A DNA stretch of 64,000 nucleotides from Hyphomicrobium_A sp963782555 (GCA_963782555.1 CAWAKB010000001.1:868001-932000); one strand, 5' to 3'. Shown: positions 8,745 to 20,302, numbered from the stretch's first letter. Numbers and translations are program-made. The notes: generated from the letters alone by a model not told the origin.

Positions 8745-9449
8745 TCAGGCGGCCATGTCGAAGACCAGGATCTCAGCATCCTGTGACGTGCCAACGAGCG
8801 CCAGCGCGCCGGGCTCGCCGACGGCAACGCCGTCGCCGGGATAGAGCTGGTCGCCGTTGAGCGTCGCTGTCCCTTGCGCGACCTGCACCCAGGCGCTGCG
8901 CCCAGGCTCGAGCGCATGCGTCACCGATGCGCCGTCGTCGAGCAGGGTGGCATAAAGGTCGACGTCCTGATGGATCGTCACCGAGCCTTCCCGTCCGTCG
9001 CGCGAGCCGACGAGGCGCAGCTTGTTGCGCTTCTCCCCGGTCGCGAACGTCTTTTGCTCATAGCCTGGCTCCAGTCCCTTTCGCTCCGGCAGGATCCAGA
9101 TCTGCAGGAAGTGCACGGGCTCCGTCTTCGACGCATTGAACTCGCTGTGGCGGATGCCTGAGCCGGCCGACATGCGTTGCACGTCACCGGGCCGGATCAC
9201 CGAGCCGGTGCCGAGGCTGTCCTTATGGGCGAGCGCACCCTCCAGCACGTACGAGATGATCTCCATGTCGCCGTGCGGGTGGGTGGGAAAGCCGCCGCCC
9301 GGCGCCACGCGGTCGTCGTTGATGACGCGCAAGGGGCCAAAGCCCATGTGCTCGGGGTCGTAGTAGTGGCCGAAAGAGAAGCTGTGGCGGCTGTCGAGCC
9401 AACCCAGGTTGGCACGTCCGCGCTCCTCGGCTCTGCGAAGGGTCAGCAT
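8745..9449 (-). CDS. Pirin-family cupin protein (possible quercetin dioxygenase)
   Basis: 234-residue bicupin of the YhhW/pirin family. The N-terminal metal-site residues are visible in GGFPTHPHGDMEIISYVLEG and the later HSEFN, where His and Glu bind Fe or similar metals. Bacterial members show quercetinase activity or act as oxidative-stress proteins. The start at 9449 follows AAGGAGAGA. It is transcribed divergently from a LysR regulator, the classic arrangement of such pairs, so that regulator probably controls it. A strong terminator follows. Confidence 0.9.
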   Translation of the reverse strand: MLTLRRAEERGRANLGWLDSRHSFSFGHYYDPEHMGFGPLRVINDDRVAPGGGFPTHPHGDMEIISYVLEGALAHKDSLGTGSVIRPGDVQRMSAGSGIRHSEFNASKTEPVHFLQIWILPERKGLEPGYEQKTFATGEKRNKLRLVGSRDGREGSVTIHQDVDLYATLLDDGASVTHALEPGRSAWVQVAQGTATLNGDQLYPGDGVAVGEPGALALVGTSQDAEILVFDMAA

Positions 9450-9583
9450 GGTGTCTCTCCTTTTTTCTCGCCTTTTCCGGGTCGGGCCGACAGGTCCGGC
9501 CCGCTTGACACCATGTATGGGGTGTTGACGGAAATCGCTCAATACTGGAAGAATCAGCCAGTGCGGTTCCAAAATGGATACAA

Positions 9584-10501
9584 ATGGACAAGCTCGACGC
9601 CATGAACGCTTTCGCCAAGGTCGTGGCTGCCGGCAGCTACGCCGAGGCGGCGCGGCGTCTCGGGCTGACGCGCTCTGCCGTCAGCAAGGCCGTCATGGAG
9701 CTGGAGCAGCTGTTGGGCGCGCGCTTACTTGACCGCACCACGCGTCGCGTCACGCCCACGGAAGCCGGCCGCGCCTACTATGAGCGCTGCGTGTCGATCC
9801 TCGCCGACGTGGAGGAGACCGAGATCCAGATCTCGCGCCTGCACGATGCGCCACGCGGCGTCTTGAAGATCAATGCGCCGATGTCCTTCGGCACGCGCTA
9901 TCTCGGGGCGGCCCTCGCCGACTTCATGGCGCGCTATCGCGAGCTCAAGATCGAGCTCATTCTCAACGACCGCGTCATCGACCCGCTGGAGGAAGGGGTC
10001 GACGTCACCGTGCGCATCGGCGCACTCGCCAATTCCAGTCTTATTGCCCGCCGACTGGCGCCCGCCCGCCTCGCGCTTGCCGCCGCGCCGGCGTATCTCC
10101 AGCGCCACGGCACGCCGCAGACGCCCGAGGACCTCGGCCACCATCGCTGCCTCACCTACGGCCATATGGCGGCCGTGCAGCGTTGGACTCTCCTTCGCGA
10201 CGGCGAGCCCATCACGGTGCCGGTCGGATCAAGCCTGTGCTCCAACAACGGTGACGTGCTGCGAGACGCCGCCCTGTCCGGCAACGGCATCACCAACCTG
10301 CCGACGTTCCTCATCGGGCCCGATATGGCCGCAGGACGGCTCGAGGCCGTTTTGGCGGATACGCCGCCGCCGCCGCTCGGCATCTACGCACTCTATGCCC
10401 CCAACCGCTACCTTGCCGCCAAGACGCGCGTATTTATCGATTTCCTGGTGGATCGCTTCGGCGACGCGCCGGACTGGGACGCCTTCGACCGGGCTGCTTG
10501 A
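9584..10501 (+). CDS. LysR-family transcriptional regulator divergent from pirin
   Basis: 305 residues. The N-terminal winged helix-turn-helix is clear (FAKVVAAGSYAEAARRLGLT then RSAVSKAVMELEQLLGARLL), followed by a periplasmic-binding-like effector domain. The 134-bp intergenic region shared with pirin holds ACTGG-N9-CCAGT at 9544-9562, a T-N11-A-like dyad suitable for LysR binding. The pairing implies autoregulation and control of pirin. The effector is unknown. Confidence 0.93.
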   Translation: MDKLDAMNAFAKVVAAGSYAEAARRLGLTRSAVSKAVMELEQLLGARLLDRTTRRVTPTEAGRAYYERCVSILADVEETEIQISRLHDAPRGVLKINAPMSFGTRYLGAALADFMARYRELKIELILNDRVIDPLEEGVDVTVRIGALANSSLIARRLAPARLALAAAPAYLQRHGTPQTPEDLGHHRCLTYGHMAAVQRWTLLRDGEPITVPVGSSLCSNNGDVLRDAALSGNGITNLPTFLIGPDMAAGRLEAVLADTPPPPLGIYALYAPNRYLAAKTRVFIDFLVDRFGDAPDWDAFDRAA

Positions 10502-10634
10502 TGCGCGCGGGGGTTGCGCCATGCAGCCGTTCCAGTTGACATGCATCAAGGGAAATCCCTCCATGCACGGGCACGATGCCGTGCGACAACGGTTCCGGGA
10601 GCGCTTCAGCTCAAATCGATCGGAGGTCCACGCT

Positions 10635-11435
10635 ATGGACGCGGGTAGCGATTCCCTGAACCAGGGTGCGCGACAGCTCGGTTTCCCCGTACGCCGCGTT
10701 CCCCTCGACGCGCCATGGGATTGGCTCGCCCGCGGGTGGCGGGACCTCTGCGCAATGCCATACGCGAGCCTTGCCTATGGTGCGGTCTTTACCGTTGCCG
10801 CCTGGATCGTCCTGCTCGCGCTGAGCCTGCTTGGGGCTACCCCGCTTGTTCCTGTGATGGGCGCGGGATTCTTGCTGATCGCGCCGTTGGCCGCAGCGGG
10901 GCTTTACGAGATGAGCCGGCGTCTGCAGAAGGGCGAGCCGGTGACACCGCGTGCGGTGTTCAGCGCCTGCGCGCCGGCGATCGGCAGGCTCGGTTTCTTC
11001 GGCGTGGTTCTGTTCTTTGCGTTCTTCATATGGGTCGAGCTTGCCTTCCTTCTCCTCTCGCTGTTCCTGGGCGAGGTGGCGCTTCCCGATCCCAGCGAAT
11101 TTGTGCACACCGCGCTGTTTACAAACGCCGGGCTCGGTCTCCTCATTATTGGAACGCTGACGGGGGGCATGCTTGCGGCGATGGTGTTCTCCATCTCCAG
11201 CGTGGCTGTGCCCTTGCTGTTGGTGAAGGATGTCGATGCCGTCAGCGCGATGGCGACCAGCGTGCGGGCGGCAAGCCTCAACACCGGCGCCATGCTTCTG
11301 TGGGCCGCGCTGATCGCAGGCTACATGGCGATCGGGCTGGCCACGCTCTTTGTCGGTCTCATCGTCATCTTTCCGCTGCTCGGGCATGCCACCTGGCACG
11401 CGTTCCGAGACCTCGTCGAGGTCGACGGCCTCTGA
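10635..11435 (+). CDS. DUF2189 integral membrane protein
   Basis: 266 residues with about six hydrophobic helices. The N-terminal soluble part (VRRVPLDAPWDWLARGWRDL) leads into GLYEMSRRLQKGEPV, the pattern typical of DUF2189 proteins. Function unknown in the family. The ATG at 10635 is preceded by GGAGG at a good distance, so the longer open frame upstream is not used. It stands alone between LysR and a convergent oxidoreductase. Confidence 0.85.
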   Translation: MDAGSDSLNQGARQLGFPVRRVPLDAPWDWLARGWRDLCAMPYASLAYGAVFTVAAWIVLLALSLLGATPLVPVMGAGFLLIAPLAAAGLYEMSRRLQKGEPVTPRAVFSACAPAIGRLGFFGVVLFFAFFIWVELAFLLLSLFLGEVALPDPSEFVHTALFTNAGLGLLIIGTLTGGMLAAMVFSISSVAVPLLLVKDVDAVSAMATSVRAASLNTGAMLLWAALIAGYMAIGLATLFVGLIVIFPLLGHATWHAFRDLVEVDGL

Positions 11436-11454
11436 CCACGATGTGAGCCCAACG

Positions 11455-13470
11455 TCAGGCTGCGACCACCGACACGTTGATGCTGTGCACGGCGCAGCTC
11501 TCGGCTAGGTCGGCCTTCTGACCCGGATTGAGCGCATTGACGTTGCCGTCGGCGCCGTTGCCGGGCCAGCGCCCCTTGTGCGCGAGGATGACGCCCATGG
11601 GCACGTCGTCGGAGACGGCGACCAGCACGGTGATCTCGCCGGCAGCCGTCGCCAATCGCACGCGCGCGCCGTCGGCGAGCCCGCGCGCGTGCGCCTCGCG
11701 CGGGTGCAGGAAGGCGCGGCTCGCGCCGAGCTGCTTCAGGATCTTGGGGTCATTGCCGTAGCTGGAGTTCATCAGCCACGCCGACGCCGGCGACAACAGC
11801 CGCAACTCGCCGTCCGCGGGACGCGCCTCGGCCGAGGCGAACGGCGCGCGCGGCAATCCCGCCTCGACGAATGTGGGTCCGGCGAGCTCGATCTTTCCCG
11901 ACGGCGTGCCGTAGTCGTGGCGCTCGAACTGCACCACCGGCTCGGCGGGATGAAAGATCGTGCCTCGCCGGGCCAGCGCCTCGAAGGTGAGCCCGGGTTT
12001 TGCCTGCTCAAGCAGCGTGGCGATGAGGCTCTCGTCCGTCTCGAACAGCTCGGGCTCGGTCAGCCCCATGGCAGCGGCGAGGCGACGGACGATCTCCTGG
12101 TTGGGCAGTGACTCTCCGAGCGGCGGCAGCGCCTTCACCTGCGCCGAGATCGAATAGTTGAAGTAGGACATGACCACGTCGTCGAACTCGAGGAAGCTCG
12201 CTGCCGGCAGCACGTAGTCGGCGTAGTTGGCGGTATCGGTCTGAAACAGATCGAGTGTGACCTGCAGCAGGTCCTCGCGCTCGAGCGCGCGGCGCAGGCG
12301 GCGCTGCTCCGGGCTGGAGACGGCGATGTTGTTGTTCCAGGTGATGAGCGCCTTGGTGTCGGGGCTCTCCAGACGGCCGGCGAGATCCATATGGCTGATC
12401 GAGGGCGCGGGCGCCTTGCCCAGATGCGCCGCCGTCAGGTAGGCGGCGTCGACGCCGCGCGCGTCCCAGCCGTTGAGATAGAGGAAGCCCGCGCCGTACG
12501 TGCCGACGTTGCCGGTCGCTGCCGGGAGCAATCCGACGGCGCGCATGGCGTTGCCGCCGTAAGATTGGCGCTGAAATCCCTGTCCCATCCACAAGAGCGA
12601 CGGACCTTGCGCATAGAGGAGGGCGGCCTCCTCGATGAGGCGCGCCGGCACGCCGGTCACCGTTTCGCCCCACGCCGGCGTGCAGGCCTCCAGCCGGCCG
12701 TCGATCTCCTCCCAACCGCGCGCGTGCTCATCAAGAAAGCTCTGATCGATGCGGCCGGCCGCGCGAATGACATGCAGCATGGCGAACGCGAGTGCCCCGT
12801 CGGTGCCGGGATAGAGCTGCAGATGGATATCGGCCGCCGCCGCCGTCTCGTGGCGAATGGGGTCGATGACGATCTTCGGCGCCCGCGCTTTCGAGAACCA
12901 GTGCTGGTGGACGTGCGGCGCCGCCGCCGACGGGTTTGCCCCCCACACCATCAGGCACTTGGTGCCATCGATGGTGCGCGGGTCGAACCCGCGCGTCGAT
13001 TCCCCGTACATGAGCTGCAGCGCCGCGTGCCCCGCCTTGTTGCAGACGGTGTCGGGGTCGACCTCGGTGGCGCCGATGCAGTTGAAGAGGCGCAAGGGAA
13101 AAACGCCGGCGATTAGCGAGCAGGTGCCGGTGTAATGGGTCTGGAGGATCGCCGCGCCGCCGTCGCGCGCGCGGATGCCGTTGAGCCGCTCGGCAATGGC
13201 GCCGAGCGCCTCGTCCCAGCTGACCGGCTCGAACTGCCCTGCGCCCTTGCGTCCGGTCCGCTTTAACGGGCGCGTCAGCCGTACGCCCGGATCGCGCCAA
13301 ACGCCGTTGTAGGCGATCGAGCATTTGCCGCACAGCGCCCCGCGCGCGAGCTCATGCTCGGGGTCGCCGACGACGGTGGTTCCGCCGCCGGCCGACGTCT
13401 TCACCAGGACGCCGCAGGCGTCATAGCAGTCGCGCGGGCAGGTCGTGCGGATTGTCGTGCTGTCGATCAT
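11455..13470 (-). CDS. Molybdopterin-dependent oxidoreductase (DMSO reductase superfamily)
   Basis: 671 residues. The N-terminal [4Fe-4S] motif is CPRDCYDAC with a fourth cysteine in GALCGKC. The Mo-bis-PGD catalytic domain follows (WDEALGAIAERL, MVWGANPSAAAPH, YADYVLPAASFLEFDD) and a C-terminal cofactor-binding barrel (LHPREAHARGLADGARVRL). There is no Tat signal and no Fe-S or membrane subunit gene nearby, so it is probably a cytoplasmic single-subunit enzyme. Family members include formate dehydrogenases and assimilatory nitrate or anaerobic reductases. The substrate cannot be told from sequence. Confidence 0.87.
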   Translation of the reverse strand: MIDSTTIRTTCPRDCYDACGVLVKTSAGGGTTVVGDPEHELARGALCGKCSIAYNGVWRDPGVRLTRPLKRTGRKGAGQFEPVSWDEALGAIAERLNGIRARDGGAAILQTHYTGTCSLIAGVFPLRLFNCIGATEVDPDTVCNKAGHAALQLMYGESTRGFDPRTIDGTKCLMVWGANPSAAAPHVHQHWFSKARAPKIVIDPIRHETAAAADIHLQLYPGTDGALAFAMLHVIRAAGRIDQSFLDEHARGWEEIDGRLEACTPAWGETVTGVPARLIEEAALLYAQGPSLLWMGQGFQRQSYGGNAMRAVGLLPAATGNVGTYGAGFLYLNGWDARGVDAAYLTAAHLGKAPAPSISHMDLAGRLESPDTKALITWNNNIAVSSPEQRRLRRALEREDLLQVTLDLFQTDTANYADYVLPAASFLEFDDVVMSYFNYSISAQVKALPPLGESLPNQEIVRRLAAAMGLTEPELFETDESLIATLLEQAKPGLTFEALARRGTIFHPAEPVVQFERHDYGTPSGKIELAGPTFVEAGLPRAPFASAEARPADGELRLLSPASAWLMNSSYGNDPKILKQLGASRAFLHPREAHARGLADGARVRLATAAGEITVLVAVSDDVPMGVILAHKGRWPGNGADGNVNALNPGQKADLAESCAVHSINVSVVAA

Positions 13471-13725
13471 GGAGCGTCCCCGTCGAGGTCAGCCGATCAA
13501 AGGCGCTGGGCGTTGCTTGCGCTGCCCTACCCTCGCGCAAGCGCTGGCAAATGCGAAGCCCAAACAATGTGCAGGCGCCCTGCAGCGATGCCACTGCGCC
13601 CTGCCGCACCCAATCACCTGGGAAAATCAGCCTTGTCCCGACGTCATCGCCAAGGGGGTCAAGGCCTGCCCGTAGCCGGCCGCGCTTCACGCCGCTCCAC
13701 GCGGCGACGATCGAGATCTGAGAGC

Positions 13726-14202
13726 TCAGGCTGCAACGGGGCGGGTCGCTGCCGCAATCGCCTCTTGCAGCTTGCGCCGCAGCCGCACGGGCTCGGCCAG
13801 GGCCGGGAGCCGCAAGTCCTCGATGCCGGTGCCCGAGACGACGATGCGGCCGAACCCGAGGATGCGCCCCAAGATGCCTTGCTCGAGCCGGACCTCCTCG
13901 ACCGCGCGCAGCTGCAGCTCCTCGGTCGAGCGCCGCACCAAGCCACGCCGGTGGATGAGCCGCTGGTTGGTCACCGCGATCTGCTGTGCCCAGATCGGCA
14001 GCTTGATCGCGAGGAACAGGAGAACGCCGCACGCGATCAGTGTCCAAGGCAGCCATCGGGGATAGTCGTGCGTGCCAGCGCCGAGCGCGGCCGCCACCGA
14101 CAAAAGCAGCAACGTCCAGGCTGCGGCTCCATAGAGCCAGTGGAAGTGGGCCCGGTAGATCAGCCGCTCGTCACGGCCGAGACTCTGCTGGATGTAGCTC
14201 AT
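13726..14202 (-). CDS. Membrane PH-domain protein (bPH2/DUF304-like)
   Basis: 158 residues: two membrane helices (WLYGAAAWTLLLLSVAAALG and WTLIACGVLLFLAIKLPIW), then a bacterial PH-like domain with IAVTNQRLIHRRGLVRRSTEEL and VEEVRLEQGILGRILGFG, the typical signature of YdbS/YdbT-type proteins. Role unknown. It sits 21 bp downstream of the rlpA-like gene on the same strand, so the two are probably co-transcribed. The 255 bp between its end and the oxidoreductase start hold nothing I can identify. Confidence 0.85.
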   Translation of the reverse strand: MSYIQQSLGRDERLIYRAHFHWLYGAAAWTLLLLSVAAALGAGTHDYPRWLPWTLIACGVLLFLAIKLPIWAQQIAVTNQRLIHRRGLVRRSTEELQLRAVEEVRLEQGILGRILGFGRIVVSGTGIEDLRLPALAEPVRLRRKLQEAIAAATRPVAA

Positions 14203-14223
14203 GGGTCTCGCTCACGCTTTCCC

Positions 14224-14625
14224 TCACTTACAACCCTTCGCGGACGCCGACTTGAGCTTGGTCTTGATGGTTGTGATGCGCACTTGCGTCACGCCGTCGC
14301 CTTTGAAGTCGAGTTCCTCTGCCGCCGCGCGCGACACGTCGATGATGCGTCCTTGCGTGAACGGTCCGCGGTCATCGATCCTCACGGTCACCGACTTGCC
14401 GTTGTCGAGGTTCTCGACGTCCACCTTGCTGCCGAAAGGAAGCGAGCGATGCGCGGCCGTGAGCGTGCCAGGATCGACGGTACCGCCGCTGGCGGTCTGC
14501 CGTCCGGCGTGGTCGTACCAAGAGGCCTCGCCGCATTGCGTCAGGGCCAAGGCCGGGATGGGTATTGCCGCGAGTACGAGCGCGCAGAAACTAGCGCGCA
14601 AAGCCGTTTGCGTGGCTCCGTGCAT
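14224..14625 (-). CDS. RlpA-like septal/cell-wall double-psi beta-barrel protein
   Basis: 133-residue exported protein: signal peptide (SFCALVLAAIPIPALAL), then a double-psi beta-barrel with GEASWYDHAGRQTASGG, TAAHRSLPFGSKV and the conserved DDRGPF and IIDVSRAAAEEL. RlpA proteins bind denuded peptidoglycan or act as lytic transglycosylases. The SPOR domain is absent, so this is the short form. ATG at 14625 lies 6 nt after GAGG; ATG at 14631 is an in-frame alternative without spacing. Confidence 0.88.
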   Translation of the reverse strand: MHGATQTALRASFCALVLAAIPIPALALTQCGEASWYDHAGRQTASGGTVDPGTLTAAHRSLPFGSKVDVENLDNGKSVTVRIDDRGPFTQGRIIDVSRAAAEELDFKGDGVTQVRITTIKTKLKSASAKGCK

Positions 14626-14839
14626 GTGCATCCTCAAGCTGCGGGTCTTTGGCAACACAACGCACCGGCTGTGGCGATCGTTCCTGGCCCCGGTTGGGCA
14701 GACGAGAAGCGCGGGATTGGGGCGCAATCGGTCTCAAAACCGCCCTGGTGGGGCGCCTTTCTGCTACAACAAAAACTTGCTGGAAAGGGGTCGAAGCGCA
14801 TAATCACTCCGCAAACGGCGGGCGCGCGAGGGGGACAGC

Positions 14840-16129
<1,290 letters not shown>

Positions 16130-16247
16130 AGCGCCCGCATTTCTTGTGTTCCCGGCGAAACAGCGGACGGGTCGCAAGCGTCCTACCTTCCTCGCGTGAT
16201 CAATGGACGGCCGAACGTGCCGCTCCCTACGCGACGGAGGAATGACA

Positions 16248-16526
16248 ATGACCACGTATTTCGCAAAGACCGGAATTCTGTGCGGCGCAGTCTTGGCCGC
16301 CGCTCTTGCAGGTCTGCTCTCGACCACTGCGGCCCAAGCCCGCGGCGGCAAGGAGTTCTTCTCCGAGGACTATCAGTTCGCCCAGCCGATGCACGGCCTC
16401 GAGGGTCAGCAGGGCAACTACTACTGCTCGTATCAGCGTCTGCCCAACCGCGTGTGCACGTATGACTCGAGCGGCAACGAGCACTGCAAGGTGAAGAGCT
16501 GGACCCTGCGCCAGTACTGCTACTAA
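16248..16526 (+). CDS. Small cysteine-containing secreted protein
   Basis: 92 residues with a signal peptide (ILCGAVLAAALAGLLSTTAAQA) and a mature part of ~65 residues holding four cysteines (YYCSYQRLPNRVC, HCKVKSWTLRQYC), probably two disulfides in the periplasm. GGAGG stands 7 nt before the ATG at 16248, which decides that start over the ATG at 16242. A strong terminator follows. No family recognised. Confidence 0.75.
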   Translation: MTTYFAKTGILCGAVLAAALAGLLSTTAAQARGGKEFFSEDYQFAQPMHGLEGQQGNYYCSYQRLPNRVCTYDSSGNEHCKVKSWTLRQYCY

Positions 16527-16593
16527 ACGCCACGATCGGGGCGGCCTGCGTCAGGGCCTCTGCTCCGTCGCCCCCGCTTAAGCCCCCCGTTGG

Positions 16594-16628
16594 GCGGGTC
16601 CCGGATCTTTATCCGGGGCCCGCTTTTT
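16594..16628 (+). terminator. Strong rho-independent terminator
   Basis: 13-bp stem with one G-T position (GCGGGTCCCGGAT / ATCCGGGGCCCGC), loop CTTT, followed by TTTTT. It ends transcription of the small secreted protein before the convergent signalling gene. Confidence 0.9.
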
Positions 16629-16674
16629 CTACCCGCTGCTGAATTGCTTGGAAGACGGCGCAAGGCGCCGATGG

Positions 16675-18872
16675 TTAGGCCACCGTCCGCTCGCGATCCT
16701 GTCTGAGGAAGTGGGAGAACGAAAGCGCCGGCAGGGGACGCCCGTAGAGATAGCCCTGCGCCTCGGTGCAGCCGTAAAGGCGCAGCGCCTCCTCTTGCGC
16801 CTCCGTCTCGATGCCTTCGGCAATGACGCCGAGCCCCAGGCGACGGCCGAGATACATGATGGCCTGGATGATCGCCGCGTCCTCGCCGTCCGTGCACAAA
16901 TCGCGCACGAAGCCCTTGTCGATCTTGAGCCGCGTGACCGGATAGCGCTTCAAGAGGCTCAGGGAGGCAAAGCCCGTTCCATAGTCGTCGAAGGCGATGC
17001 CGACGCCCCAGGCGCACATTTCCCGCAAGGGCACGATGATCAACTCATCGTGCCGCAGCATGATGTTCTCGGTGATCTCGAGCTCCAACGCATCGGCCGG
17101 CAGGTCGTTCTGAATGAGCACCTGCTCGACACGGGTCGGCAGATCGCCGCTGTTGAACTGCGCTCCGAACAGATTGACGCTCATGCGGAAATCGGACAGT
17201 CCCCAGCGGCGCCAGGTTGCTGCCTGAATGCACGCCGTCTTGAGAACCCAGTTGCCGACCGGAACGGCGAGCGTGCTGCTCTCCAGGACCGGCAGGAAGT
17301 CGCCGGGGGTCAAGAGGCCGCGCTCGGGGTGGCGCCAACGCAGGAGAGCCTCGGCGCCGATCAGCTTGCGGTCCGCGAGCCGCACCTGCGGCTGATAGAA
17401 AAGCTCGAACTGCGACGTCTCGAGGGCCCGCCTCAGCTCGACCTCATAGGTGCGTCGGGCGATCACGGCACGGCGTAGGCTCGGCTTGAAGAACTGGTAG
17501 CCGCTGCCGAGCGCCGTCTTGGCACTTTGCAGAGCGAGGTCGGCGTTGGCGAGCAGCTCCTCGGCGCGGGTCCCGTGGGCAGGGCAGCTCGCTATCCCGA
17601 TATTGGCGCCGACGTGGATCAACTCTCCGCCGATCGCGAAGGGCGTGGCAAGCAGCTGAATGATGTCATCGGCGTGCTTGGATGCCTGCGCGCGGTCCAT
17701 CACCTGTGGGAGAAACACGGCGAACTCGTCGGCGCCGACCCGCGCGACGGTCGGCTGCGGCCCCACATGCTCGCGCAGGCGTTCGGCAGCCTCGCTCAAG
17801 ACCTGATCGGCCATCACGTGACCGAGAAAGTCGTTCACGTCCTTGAAGCCGAGCAGATCGACGAGCAGCAGAGTGCCCGCCTCTTTCGCCGCGATGGCCT
17901 GCAGCCTTTCGATCAGGAAGGCGCGGTTGGGGAGCCCCGTTACCGGATCCAGCAGCGCGAGGTCGAACAGGCGCTGCTCTCCTTGCTCGCGCTCTGAGAC
18001 GTCGCGCAGGATCGCAGCAAAGCTCACGTCGTCGTTCGTCTCGCGCCACACCGACAACGAAAGCTCGGCGGCAAACTCGCTGCCGTCGCGGCGTCGGGCA
18101 ACGATCCCGACCTGCTGGGCGGAGGGGCTCGATGTTCGGCAGTTTGCAAGGCTAAGCAGCTCTGCAGTCTGCAGCTTCTTGATGCGCTGGGGAAAGATGA
18201 GGCTGATGGGCTGGTCCATGGCCTCTTGAGCCGAATAGCCGAACAGCATCTCGGCCGCCGCATTCCAATAGTTGATGCAACCGGAGCGTCAGCTCCGACG
18301 ATGGCGTCCGGCGATGTCGATGCCATGCGCTCGAAGCGCGAGTGGCCGCCGCGTTTGGCCTGATCGAGGCGGCGCAGCTCGAGCCGGTTGATGACGAGAG
18401 CGGCAACATCCTCGAGGTTCTTGCGGTCGTCCTCGGTGAACTTGGGCCAAGGCTTGGTGTCGAGAATGCACAGGGTGCCGATCTTGTGGCCGGAAGGTGC
18501 AACCAGCGGGAGCCCCGCGTAAAAGCGGATTTTGGGCGGCCCCTTAACCAGCGGGTGGGAGGCAAACCGCTCGTCCTTGCGCGCGTCGCGAACCAGGAAG
18601 AGGCCATCGTTCTTGATGGCATAGGCGCAAAAACTACCTGCACGGCCTATTCCGGTCGCCTTCATGCCGAAGCGCGATTTGAAGAACAGGCGCTCCTTGC
18701 CGACCAGAGACAGCGCAGCCACGGGCGTGTCGTACATACGGGCGGCGAGCTCGACCAGCCGATCAAGATCGATGTCGGGCCCGGTATCGAGTACGCCATA
18801 TTCGTCAAGTGCCTCTAGCCTGGCTTTCTCATCCAGCCCGGAGGGCAATTGCTGGTTGCTGCTGACGAGCAT
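16675..18872 (-). CDS. GAF-PAS-GGDEF-EAL cyclic-di-GMP signalling protein, frameshifted
   Basis: About 732 residues once one missing base near 18285 is restored (SPDAIVGADA continues as CINYWNAAAEMLFGYS in the next frame; a C lost from CCC would explain it). Order: GAF domain with FCAYAIKNDGLFLVRDA; PAS domain with DGSEFAAELSLSVW; GGDEF domain whose signature reads GADEF, likely weakened for synthesis; EAL phosphodiesterase with EALLRW, ELEITENI, FDDYGTG, KIDKGFV and AEGIETEAQ all intact. Probably degrades c-di-GMP in response to a small ligand or redox signal. No membrane segment, so cytoplasmic. Confidence 0.88.
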
Positions 18873-19039
18873 CGGTGCCTCTTGACGATGCCCCGGATGC
18901 TAAGTCGGCAAGCTTCATTGAAAATGAAGGGAATAGCTTCAATTGCCACAATTCTTATTGAAACACTGTTCGTGTTTTTCACGCACGGTTTCAGCCGGGC
19001 AGCCAAACGTCCCGCCCCGGCGCACGCGCTAATCCCTGC

Positions 19040-19234
19040 CTAACCGAGATCGATCTCGCCATTGACCTCGTGGTGCAGGTCCGTTCCCTCCGCCGTCAGG
19101 ACCATTTTGACCCGCAGGCGGCCTTTTCCAGCAAGCTTATGCTCACGCACTGTGCGCTCGATCTCCTGCTGCGAGGAGATCCCGACCTCCTTCAGGAAGC
19201 GGCGAAGCGAAAGGTTGAAACGTTCGTTCTCCAT
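19040..19234 (-). CDS. DUF6494-like small protein
   Basis: 64 residues with FNLSLRRFLKEVGISSQQEI and VREHKLAGKGRL, the pattern of short proteins I know as DUF6494. No function is known. AAGGAGG stands 7 nt before the ATG. It lies alone between two longer genes; the flanking gaps 18873-19039 and 19235-19441 hold no other gene I can support. Confidence 0.75.
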   Translation of the reverse strand: MENERFNLSLRRFLKEVGISSQQEIERTVREHKLAGKGRLRVKMVLTAEGTDLHHEVNGEIDLG

Positions 19235-19441
19235 GGGGGGGCCTCCTTTGTGGGCGTGCGTCCGTCGAGCACTCCTCCTTTAGTCTAAGTGAGCTGCCAG
19301 ACGAGAAACAAGTCACGGGTTGTGACGGCTAACGCCGATCTCAACCCGGTTTGCGTAACGAGGCGGCCGTGCGCTTCGAAAGCAATGGTGGGGCGCGCGC
19401 GTCAGAGGTGTAAAGCGCCAACAATTGTGGGGAGGCGTCTT

Positions 19442-20302
19442 GTGGACCGGAAGATCGTGCGGATGGCGAGGTGCTGGTGGGTTTTGCGCATGCTCCTGGT
19501 CTTGGCGTGTGTGTCAGCAGCCGGCAGCATGGCGCGCGCCGAGAGCCCGCAAGATCTGCTCGCAACCGCTGCCAGTCCTTCTGCTCACGCCGTCGACCAC
19601 TCGGTCTGGGATCGCCTGCTCAAGACCTACGTCAAGCCTGGCGCAAACGGGCTCAACCGCGTCGACTACGCGGCCTTCAAGAGGAACGGGCATTCCGCGC
19701 TCAAGGACTACATCCGTGGGCTCGAAGGCGTCGATCTCGCGACGCTCTCGCGCCCTGAGCAATTTGCGCTGCTCGCCAACCTCTACAACGCGAAGACGGT
19801 CGACATCGTGCTCGATCACTATCCGGTCAAGTCGATCAGGGACATCTCGCTCGGCGGCGGCCTGCTCGGCGTCTTCACCAGCGGCCCTTGGAAGGCCAAG
19901 GTGCTAAAGATGAAGGGCGTCGCGCTCAGCCTCGACGACATCGAGCAGGGCATGCTGCGGCCCGTATTCAAGGATCGGCGCGTGCATTACGCGGTCAACT
20001 GCGCCTCCGTCGGCTGCCCCAATATCGGCACCGAGGCATTCACCGGCGCCAAGCTCGACGCGCAGCTCGACGCTGCGGCGCGCGCCTACGTCAACAGTCC
20101 GCGCGGTGCCAGATTTGGCCCCGACGGCCTCGTCGTCTCCTCGATCTACAACTGGTATCAAAAGGACTTTGGCGGCAGCGAGGAGGGCGTCCTCGAGCAC
20201 CTCAAGGCCTATGCCGCGCCCGCTCTTGCACAGAAACTGAAAAAGACCACATCGATTGCAGGCTATGCCTATGATTGGTCGCTGAACGACGTCGAACGAT
20301 GA
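19442..20302 (+). CDS. Exported DUF547 protein
   Basis: 286 residues starting at GTG 19442, which follows GGAGG by 6 nt. A signal peptide (LRMLLVLACVSAAGSMARA) precedes a DUF547 domain with FALLANLYNAKTVDIVLDHY and the conserved VHYAVNCASVGCPNIG. Function unknown in the family; some members resemble cysteine-protease folds. The stop overlaps the next start (ATGA), so it is translationally coupled to the rhodanese gene. Confidence 0.85.
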   Translation: MDRKIVRMARCWWVLRMLLVLACVSAAGSMARAESPQDLLATAASPSAHAVDHSVWDRLLKTYVKPGANGLNRVDYAAFKRNGHSALKDYIRGLEGVDLATLSRPEQFALLANLYNAKTVDIVLDHYPVKSIRDISLGGGLLGVFTSGPWKAKVLKMKGVALSLDDIEQGMLRPVFKDRRVHYAVNCASVGCPNIGTEAFTGAKLDAQLDAAARAYVNSPRGARFGPDGLVVSSIYNWYQKDFGGSEEGVLEHLKAYAAPALAQKLKKTTSIAGYAYDWSLNDVER

